Shown here piece after piece: positions 58,337 through 64,000 of a stretch of DNA of 64,000 nt. This DNA comes from Methylobacterium tarhaniae. Its GTDB lineage: Bacteria > Pseudomonadota > Alphaproteobacteria > Rhizobiales > Beijerinckiaceae. The position numbers and the translations under genes are program-made. Where the stretch lies: contig NZ_LABZ01000032.1 in NCBI RefSeq assembly GCF_001043955.1, positions 1 through 64,000 on the forward strand. Direction: 5' to 3'. Numbering within the stretch: position 1 is the stretch's first letter; each line of letters starts with the position of its first letter. Under the pieces are notes generated by a model. The model saw only the letters and a list, made by a program, of their open reading frames with translations, was not told where the DNA came from and did no database searches.

Positions 58337-59116
58337 ATGCACCGGGCCCATCCGCTCGCCTGGGCCGCCTTGGGGCTTGGTCTGGCCTTCCTGTACGGGC
58401 CGATCCTGCTGCTCGTCGTCTACTCGTTCAATGCCTCCCGCCTCGTCACGGTCTGGGCCGGGTTCTCGACCCGCTGGTATGCCGGCCTCCTCGACAACGG
58501 CCCGCTGGTCGAGTCCGCCCTCGTCACCCTGAAGGTCGCCTTCGCGTCGGCGAGCCTCGCGACCGTTCTCGGCACCCTGGCGGCGCTGGCGCTCGACGGG
58601 CGCCGCCGCTTTCCCGGCCGGCCGCTCCTCACCGGGCTCGTCTACGCCCCGATGGTGATGCCGGAGGTGATCACCGGCCTGTCGCTGCTGCTGCTCTTCG
58701 TCGGCATCGGTATCCCGCGCGGCTTCTGGACCATCGTGATCGCGCACGCGACCTTCACGCTCTGCTTCGTCGCCGTCGTGGTCCAGGCCCGCCTGCGCCA
58801 TCTCGACCGCTCGCTGATCGAGGCCGCGGCCGATCTGGGTGCCGCGCCCGTCACGGTGTTCCGCACCGTGACCCTGCCGCTGATCGCGCCGGCGGTGATC
58901 GCCGGCTTCCTCCTGGCCTTCACCCTGTCGATGGACGACCTCGTGATCGCGAGCTTCGTCTCGGGGCCGGGCGCCACCACCCTGCCGATGCGCCTCTACA
59001 GCCAGGTCCGCCTCGGCGTGACCCCGGAGATCAACGCGATCTCGACGTTGCTGATCGGGGCGGTGAGCCTGGCGGTGCTGGGGGCGTCGGTGCTGACGGC
59101 GCGGCGGGGGCGTTAG
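58337..59116 (+). CDS. Polyamine-type ABC permease, PotC/PotI-like
   Basis: 259-residue permease. FLYGPILLLVVYSFNASR and WAGFSTRWYAGLL at the N-terminus, EAAADLGAAPVTVFRTVTLP as the EAA loop, and FTLSMDDLVIASFVSGPGATTLPM near the end are all typical of PotC/PotI. Last gene of the transporter operon; no PotD/PotF binding protein gene follows in the window. Confidence 0.91.
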   Translation: MHRAHPLAWAALGLGLAFLYGPILLLVVYSFNASRLVTVWAGFSTRWYAGLLDNGPLVESALVTLKVAFASASLATVLGTLAALALDGRRRFPGRPLLTGLVYAPMVMPEVITGLSLLLLFVGIGIPRGFWTIVIAHATFTLCFVAVVVQARLRHLDRSLIEAAADLGAAPVTVFRTVTLPLIAPAVIAGFLLAFTLSMDDLVIASFVSGPGATTLPMRLYSQVRLGVTPEINAISTLLIGAVSLAVLGASVLTARRGR

Positions 59117-59215
59117 CTCGACAATGGCACCGACCGCCGGGTCATGGCAGCAGGCCTGTTGAACGAGGCCCTGGCGCGGCATACCCTCTTATCCGAATCG
59201 GGCCGGAATGACGTC

Positions 59216-59473
59216 ATGAAGGTCTCCGTTGCGGAAGCGGACGGACGATTGGCCGACCTCGTGCGGCGTGCAGAAACCGGAGACGAGGTCATTCTCACCC
59301 GCCAGGGTCGCGCCGCCGTGCGGCTGGTGCCGGTGACGGCACCGCAATCCGTGGCGGAGCGGGAGCGGATCATCATGGCGGTCCGGGAAGCCGGCCGCGC
59401 CAAGGCAACTCCGGGACCGTCGGCCGCCCGGAGCCAGGATTTTCTGTACGACGCGGAGGGTCTGCCGCGGTGA
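59216..59473 (+). CDS. Phd/YefM-family antitoxin
   Basis: 85 residues. MKVSVAEADGRLADLVRRAETGDEVILTRQGRAAVRLVP is the full Phd/VapB-type N-terminal fold that binds DNA; the C-terminal tail (RSQDFLYDAEGLPR) would normally bind the toxin. The stop overlaps a GTG, as in vapBC operons, but the open frame that follows is only 10 codons. It thus seems to be an orphan antitoxin. No intact toxin is present within the window on either side. Confidence 0.82.
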   Translation: MKVSVAEADGRLADLVRRAETGDEVILTRQGRAAVRLVPVTAPQSVAERERIIMAVREAGRAKATPGPSAARSQDFLYDAEGLPR

Positions 59474-59502
59474 TCGTGGTGAACGCGCCGAACCCGGCCT
59501 GA
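59470..59502 (+). pseudogene. Possible stub of a VapC-type PIN toxin
   Basis: A GTG that overlaps the antitoxin stop (GTGA) opens a 10-codon frame reading [10 protein letters not shown]. VapC toxins begin MIVVD(T/A)SAL, so the first residues fit, but a stop follows at once and no PIN-domain acidic residues can be seen downstream. Too short to be certain. Confidence 0.3.
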
Positions 59503-59572
59503 AACGGCCCCGATCCTGCAACGCCCCGTCCGGCAGGCCCTTGGCCGCCCACCGGAACCCGGAGCTTCGCGC

Positions 59573-60667
59573 ATGGATGTCGGCGTGTTCATCCCGATCG
59601 GCAACAACGGCTGGCTGATCTCGGAAGCGGCCCCGCAATACAAGCCGAGCTTTTCCCTCAACAAGGCGATCGTGCAGAAGGCTGAAACGCACGGGCTCGA
59701 TTTCGCTCTCTCGATGATCAAGCTGCACGGCTTCGGCGGCAAGACCGAGTTCTGGGACTACAACCTCGAATCCTTCACCCTGATGGCGGGCCTCGCGGCG
59801 GTGACCGAGCGGATCACGCTCTTCGCCTCGACCGCGGTGCTGACCCTGCCGCCGGCCCTCGTCGCCCGCATGGCGACCACGATCGATTCGATCGCCCCCG
59901 GCCGGTTCGGGGTGAACATCGTCTCCGGCTGGCAGAAGGCCGAGTATGCGCAGATGGGCCTGTGGCCCGGCGACGATTATTTCGGGTACCGCTACGATTA
60001 CTCGACCGAATACGTCCGGGTGATGAAGGAACTGTGGGAGACCGGATCCTCCGACTTCCAGGGCGAGCATTTCCGGATGGAGGGCTGCATGATGAAGCCG
60101 GCGCCGTCGGGCCCGATCCCGATCGTCGCCGCCGGCCAGAGCGGGCGCGGCATGGAGTTCGCCGCCACTTACGCCGACTACAACTTCGTCCTCGGCGCCG
60201 GCCTCAACACGCCGACGGCCTGCGCGCCGACCTGCGCCCGGCTGATCGAGGCCACGTCGAAGACCGGACGCGATGTCGGCTCCTACGTGCTGATGATGGT
60301 GATCGCCGACGAGACCGACGCGGCAGCGGAAGCGCGCTGGATGGCCTACCGCCAGGGTGCCGACGTGGCGGCCCTGGCCTGGATGCTCGACCAGAGCACG
60401 CAGGACAAGAACGCCTCGGCGGATTCCACCGCGACCTGGATGAACCTCCCCGAGGGGGCGGTGAACTTCAACATGGGCACGCTGGTCGGCTCCTACGCCA
60501 AGGTGGCGCGGATGCTCGACGAGGCGGCCCTGGTCCCGGGGGTGAAGGGCATCATGCTGACCTTCGACGACTTCCTCGCAGGCCTCGACACCTTCGGCAC
60601 CCGGATCCAGCCGCTGATGGCCTGCCGGCAGGATCGCCTGCACGATCGCCGGGAGGTCGCCGCGTGA
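59573..60667 (+). CDS. rutA: Pyrimidine oxygenase RutA
   Basis: Flavin-dependent enzyme of the luciferase-like monooxygenase fold that opens the uracil or thymine ring to ureidoacrylate peracid. The 364 residues align along the whole RutA family from memory: [89 protein letters not shown] and [14 protein letters not shown]. The stop overlaps the GTG of the amidase gene by 4 bp. No rutB, rutC, rutD or rutF is adjacent. Uracil use as nitrogen source is inferred from the family. Confidence 0.94.
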   Translation: MDVGVFIPIGNNGWLISEAAPQYKPSFSLNKAIVQKAETHGLDFALSMIKLHGFGGKTEFWDYNLESFTLMAGLAAVTERITLFASTAVLTLPPALVARMATTIDSIAPGRFGVNIVSGWQKAEYAQMGLWPGDDYFGYRYDYSTEYVRVMKELWETGSSDFQGEHFRMEGCMMKPAPSGPIPIVAAGQSGRGMEFAATYADYNFVLGAGLNTPTACAPTCARLIEATSKTGRDVGSYVLMMVIADETDAAAEARWMAYRQGADVAALAWMLDQSTQDKNASADSTATWMNLPEGAVNFNMGTLVGSYAKVARMLDEAALVPGVKGIMLTFDDFLAGLDTFGTRIQPLMACRQDRLHDRREVAA

Positions 60668-62268
60668 GCGTCTCCGACGCGCTCATCGCCCGCACCATCC
60701 TGGCCGGCACGGTGGCGGAGGCCACCCCGGCCCGGGACCTGCCCTCGGCCTGGGAGAGGGACGCGCCGGAGCCGGGGGAGGCCGAGCGGCGCCTGCGGGA
60801 GGTGGCGAACGCGACCGGGAAGGCGGTGCCCCTCGCGCCGCCCCTGCCGCCCGTCGAGGACGGGCCGCTCCACGCGCTCGGGATCGGGGCGCTCCAAGCC
60901 GCCTACGCGGCGGGCGCGACCGATCCGGTCGCCGTCGTCGCGGCCTTGACGGGACGCATCGCGGGCCATCCGTCGGGGCGTGATGCGGTGCTGGCCCTGG
61001 TGCCGGGCGCGGAAGCGGCGGCCGAGGAGAGCGCCCGGCGGATCGGCACCCGGCGCGCCCGCCCCCTCGAAGGCGTGCCCTTCGGCATCAAGGACATCAT
61101 CGATTGCGCCGGGGCGCCCGTGACCTGCGGCTCGCGCCTCACCGGCGACCGGGTGGCCGAGGCCGACGCGACCGTGGTGGCGCGCCTGCGGGCGGCCGGC
61201 GCGATTCCCCTGGCGATGCTCGCCACCACCGAATTCGCCTGCGGCTCGGCCCACAATCCGCGCTATGGCGCCGTCGCCAACCCGTGGAACCGGGCGCGCT
61301 GGACCGGCGGCTCCTCCACCGGATCCGGCGCGGCCTTGGCCGCCCGGCTGATGCCGCTGGCGCTCGGCACCGATACCGGCGGCTCGATCCGGGTGCCCTC
61401 GGCCTGGTGCGGCGTCACCGGCCTCAAGCCGACCCGCGGGCTGGTGCCCCGGACCGGCGTCGCGCCCCTGTCCTGGACCCTCGACCATGTCGGCCCGATG
61501 GCCCGCTCGGCCGCGGACCTCGCCCGGGTGATGCCCTGGATCGCCGGTCCCGACGGCACCGACCCCCACGCCGCCGGCCGCTACGACGCGACCCGGGCGA
61601 GGGGTGTGTCGGACTTGCGGGTCGGCGTGGCGGAGGGCTGGTTCACGGCGATGCAGGACGATGCGGTGCTCGCCGCCTGGCAGGCGATGCTCACGCTGCT
61701 GGAGCGCCAGGGCGCCCGGCTGGTGCCGGTCGATCTCGGGCCGGTCGCGACCGCGCACCAGGACGGCTACACGATCGTGATGGCGGAACTCGCCGCGCTC
61801 CAGGAACCCGACCTCGACCGCGCCGCCGCCCTCGATCCCGGCACCCGCGCCCGGATGGATCAGGGCCGCCTCTTCTCCGCCACCGACTACCTGCGCGCCT
61901 TACGCCGCCGGCCCGTCGTGCTGGCGCAGGTCCTCGACGCGCTGGCAGATGTGGACGTGCTGGTGACCCCGGGCCTCGGCGGCGAAGCGGCCTCGCTCGA
62001 CAGCCTCACGGTGGAGGTGAACGGCGAGGCCCACCCGCTCCAGGCGGTGCTGCCGCGCAACACCATGCTGTTCGACTATACCGGCCTGCCCGCCCTGATG
62101 CTGCCGACCGGCCTCGGCCGCACGGGCCTGCCGGTCGCCGCGCAGGTGGTGGGGAAGCCCTACGACGATGCGTTGTGCCTGGGCGTAGGGGCGGCATTCC
62201 AGCGGGAGACGGAGTACCACCTGAGGGCGCCGCGAGAGAAGCGACCCCCGACCCCGGGACAATCCTAG
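60664..62268 (+). CDS. Amidase signature family hydrolase
   Basis: 534 residues from a GTG at 60664 overlapping rutA. The Ser-cisSer-Lys triad is visible: Lys143 in GIKDIID, Ser217 in [14 protein letters not shown] and Ser241 in [13 protein letters not shown]. An N-terminal extension of about 70 residues (rich in Ala, Pro and Glu) precedes the fold and ends near [17 protein letters not shown]. The enzyme hydrolyses an amide. Tight coupling with rutA suggests it acts on a product of pyrimidine breakdown, possibly in the place of RutB, which is an unrelated isochorismatase-fold enzyme. The substrate is not provable from sequence. Confidence 0.9.
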   Translation: MSVSDALIARTILAGTVAEATPARDLPSAWERDAPEPGEAERRLREVANATGKAVPLAPPLPPVEDGPLHALGIGALQAAYAAGATDPVAVVAALTGRIAGHPSGRDAVLALVPGAEAAAEESARRIGTRRARPLEGVPFGIKDIIDCAGAPVTCGSRLTGDRVAEADATVVARLRAAGAIPLAMLATTEFACGSAHNPRYGAVANPWNRARWTGGSSTGSGAALAARLMPLALGTDTGGSIRVPSAWCGVTGLKPTRGLVPRTGVAPLSWTLDHVGPMARSAADLARVMPWIAGPDGTDPHAAGRYDATRARGVSDLRVGVAEGWFTAMQDDAVLAAWQAMLTLLERQGARLVPVDLGPVATAHQDGYTIVMAELAALQEPDLDRAAALDPGTRARMDQGRLFSATDYLRALRRRPVVLAQVLDALADVDVLVTPGLGGEAASLDSLTVEVNGEAHPLQAVLPRNTMLFDYTGLPALMLPTGLGRTGLPVAAQVVGKPYDDALCLGVGAAFQRETEYHLRAPREKRPPTPGQS

Positions 62269-62521
62269 CGACACCACTTTCTAACTTGTAAAAAATATTA
62301 CAGACCGCCGCGCAACGTCTTCTCATTTTTATCAGGGCAAAAATATGCATCCAAACCCCCTTCTATCCTTACGGAAGTGCGAAAGGGTACGTTCAATTCA
62401 CATATGCAATAATTACAAATCCACTTCGTTTCAGCTTAGGTGACGACACCGGTTTCTATATGTCGTTTCATATGCTGGTGGGATTTACCCTAGAACAATA
62501 TCTAAAATCTGCACTTATGTC

Positions 62522-62809
62522 GTGCGGCTGCAGCGAAATAGAACTAAAAAGCCAGATATTCGCCATAACATAGATAAATTAGTCGATAAATGCGTCGCAA
62601 GTGGATTCGATCATAGCGGCGCCAAATATCCCGTAGGAATTCCTTCTGAGCATCATAAGGAATACGGATTTCGATACATAAAGCCCGGCAATGAATATGA
62701 CAAGACCGATCCGTCTCAGGTTTTTTCAGCTCTCTCAGATCTAGATAGAACCATAGATACAAACATTGGAGCGAGCGCCTCAAAAGGGTTGAAAGCCGAT
62801 GGTGAATGA
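62522..62809 (+). CDS. Orphan hypothetical protein in AT-rich DNA
   Basis: 95-codon frame from a GTG at 62522. The first about 15 residues are basic (RLQRNRTKKPDIRHN), followed by KLVDKCVASGFDHSG, EHHKEYGFRYIKPGNEYDK and an acidic end (SDLDRTIDTNIGAS). Composition is ordinary for a soluble protein, and the codons are AT-rich like the surroundings. No strong ribosome binding site was seen. A hairpin follows the stop. A complementary frame on the other strand (62544-62822) is also open but looks less protein-like. No family recognised; it could be a truncated relic. Confidence 0.4.
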   Translation: MRLQRNRTKKPDIRHNIDKLVDKCVASGFDHSGAKYPVGIPSEHHKEYGFRYIKPGNEYDKTDPSQVFSALSDLDRTIDTNIGASASKGLKADGE

Positions 62810-62814
62810 AAACG

Positions 62815-62849
62815 GCCTTCACACATAGCAGTTTGACGCCTGTGAAGGC
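62815..62849. terminator. Inverted repeat downstream of the orphan frame
   Basis: 9-bp arms GCCTTCACA / TGTGAAGGC separated by 17 nt, starting 6 bp after the stop at 62809. It may end transcription of the orphan frame, but no clear T-run follows and the loop is long, so this is tentative. Confidence 0.4.
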
Positions 62850-62972
62850 GGATCAACGACTTGTCATGAAATATAGATTTTTAAAAATTTTAAATCAATA
62901 ATTAAAATAAATTTATGATTTTATTGCGCTACGATCCTTGCCGGGATTTATCAATCTCGACCGGGGTAAATA

Positions 62973-64000
62973 CTAATACTCCCACTCCGCCCCCACCCCG
63001 ACAGCCGTGCGCCCATCCGCCCCGGCCTCGCCCTGGACCTTGATCCGCCCGGTCACGTCGTAGGTGATGGTCGCCGCGCTGTCCTCCGGCCGCGCCCCCG
63101 CACGCACCCCGACATTCACCCGCTCGCCGAGCGCCCGCGACAGGCCGACCGCCGCGCCGCCCTTCGCGCCGGCCTGGATGTCGAGGCTGTCGAGGCCGAG
63201 GCCCTTGCGGGCGCTCTCGAACACGTCGGGCCCGCCGGCCCCGCCGGAGAGCTGGGCCACGGCCTGCGCCAGCTGCAAGGCCTGGAACGGCGACAGGCCG
63301 CCGGAGGCCTTCTTGAACAGGAGGCGCGACAGGACCTCGTCCTGCGGCAGCGGCGGCTCGGAGGAGAGGGCGAAGTCGGGCTGGTTGGCCGGGCCGGTGA
63401 CGGCGATCTTCGCCGTGACGTCGCCGGCCTGGGACTGGGCCTGGAAGTCGAGGTCCGGCGCCGTCAGGTCGCCCGCGAAGGTCAGGCGGCCGCGGGTGAA
63501 GTCGAGGCGCTGTCCGGCGATCTGGATCCGGCCGCGGCGCATCGCGAAGGCGCCGTTCGCCACCGGCGCCGCCGAGGTGCCGGTGAGGCGTAAAGCCCCG
63601 CCGAGCTCGGCGTCGATGCCGCGGCCGCGCACGGTGATCCGGCCGGGGGCGTTCACCGCGAGGTCGAGGGTGGCGAGGAAGGGCGGCGCCTTGCGGCCGC
63701 GCCGCGAAGCCGCCTCGCGCCTCGACCGCGCGGCGAGGCGAGCCTGCGTCTGCGGCGGCGCGTTGACGTGGCGGATGCCGGGGAGCGGCTGCACCGTGGC
63801 GGGCAGGCGGTCGGGCACCGAGACGTCGAGGGAGACCAGGTCGACCTGGCCGGTCACCCGCGGGGTGCGGGCCAGCGGCCCGGTGAGCGACAGGTTCAGG
63901 CCGGTGATCAGCGTCATCAGCGGGCTCGAGACCAGCTCGGCCCGGTCGGCCCGGAGGGTCAGGTTGCCCGGGAAGCCCGCCGCCGGCTCGACGGCGACGC
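62973..64000 (-). CDS. tamB: Translocation and assembly module protein TamB (C-terminal part, cut by window edge)
   Basis: Open from the window edge to the TAG at 62973 (342 residues seen; the start lies beyond 64000). The visible part matches the C-terminal DUF490 domain of TamB: RGRIQIAGQRLDFTRGRLTFAGDLTAPDLDFQAQ, LPQDEVLSRLLFKKASGGLSPFQALQLAQAV, and the closing beta-strand that ends in WEY, as in many TamB proteins. TamB spans the periplasm from the inner membrane to the outer-membrane partner TamA and supports lipid or protein transport. The stop lies just right of the AT-rich island. Confidence 0.9.
   Translation of the reverse strand, partial: VAVEPAAGFPGNLTLRADRAELVSSPLMTLITGLNLSLTGPLARTPRVTGQVDLVSLDVSVPDRLPATVQPLPGIRHVNAPPQTQARLAARSRREAASRRGRKAPPFLATLDLAVNAPGRITVRGRGIDAELGGALRLTGTSAAPVANGAFAMRRGRIQIAGQRLDFTRGRLTFAGDLTAPDLDFQAQSQAGDVTAKIAVTGPANQPDFALSSEPPLPQDEVLSRLLFKKASGGLSPFQALQLAQAVAQLSGGAGGPDVFESARKGLGLDSLDIQAGAKGGAAVGLSRALGERVNVGVRAGARPEDSAATITYDVTGRIKVQGEAGADGRTAVGVGAEWEY

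Larger units (their letters stand above)
62269..62972. other. AT-rich island
   Basis: About 700 bp of strikingly AT-rich sequence, especially near 62290-62420 and 62870-62935, in a window otherwise very GC-rich. It carries one plus-strand open frame (62522-62809), an inverted repeat (62815-62849), and no recognised transposase, attachment site or tRNA. The composition alone suggests foreign origin. Confidence 0.85.

Noticed and set aside
62544-62822. A 92-codon minus-strand frame overlapping the orphan frame in the AT-rich island
   Set aside because: Its translation is rich in Arg, Tyr and Leu without a recognisable pattern, and no ribosome binding site was seen; the plus-strand frame is more protein-like. 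Neither is certain.

Overview
The window is very GC-rich, densely coded DNA from an alphaproteobacterium, most probably a Methylobacterium/Methylorubrum-type member of the Rhizobiales. This rests on the hopanoid genes hpnN, hpnH and hpnG beside ispH, on a 2-methylfumaryl-CoA isomerase-like CoA transferase, on the Crp/Fnr, ABC and TamB family content, and on a family of CCCTCCCC/GGGGAGGG palindromic intergenic repeats. It is an inference from gene content, since no rRNA or tRNA lies in the window. No prophage, CRISPR array or intact insertion sequence was seen.

Layout. 0.1-8.5 kb: a tripartite RND efflux operon (mdtB-mdtC-outer membrane lipoprotein; the adaptor gene is presumably left of the window) whose junctions are filled with inverted-repeat elements. 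8.7-15.2 kb: a fused double-ATPase ABC protein, deoB, a cytochrome P450, a TetR regulator and a SulP anion transporter. 15.4-21.6 kb: a hopanoid locus with hpnN on the minus strand, ispH-hpnH on the plus strand, and hpnG converging on hpnH with a 78-bp overlap. 22-28 kb: two secreted proteins of unknown function, a DnaQ-like exonuclease, Ada, a small membrane protein and an RraA-family aldolase.

28-36.8 kb: a peptide-type ABC system on the minus strand (GlcG-like protein, binding protein, then a chemoreceptor, then two permeases and a double ATPase), interrupted by about 730 bp of hairpins and tandem palindromes. 36.9-44.5 kb: a methyltransferase plus AlgJ/AlgX-like SGNH protein pair, purU, a methyltransferase coupled to an ABC-F ATPase, a UDP-sugar dehydrogenase and a Crp/Fnr regulator. 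44.6-50 kb: an Mct-like CoA transferase and a dpaL-M20-M20 operon divergent from an Lrp regulator. 50-56 kb: an epimerase-like gene with two compensating frameshifts, an RDD membrane protein in lower-GC DNA, and a TetR/EmrA/EmrB drug efflux module with a clear operator lying inside its promoter.

56-62.3 kb: a spermidine/putrescine-type ABC transporter without a binding protein, an orphan Phd-type antitoxin with a toxin stub, and a translationally coupled RutA-amidase pair. 62.3-62.97 kb: a sharply AT-rich island with one orphan open frame. 62.97-64 kb: the C-terminal part of TamB, running off the window.

The most unusual material is the set of nested palindromic elements in the efflux operons, the overlapping hpnH/hpnG pair, the RutA-amidase pair without RutB, the Mct homologue, the cytoplasmic-looking AlgJ-like protein and the AT-rich island. 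None of these alone proves a new system.
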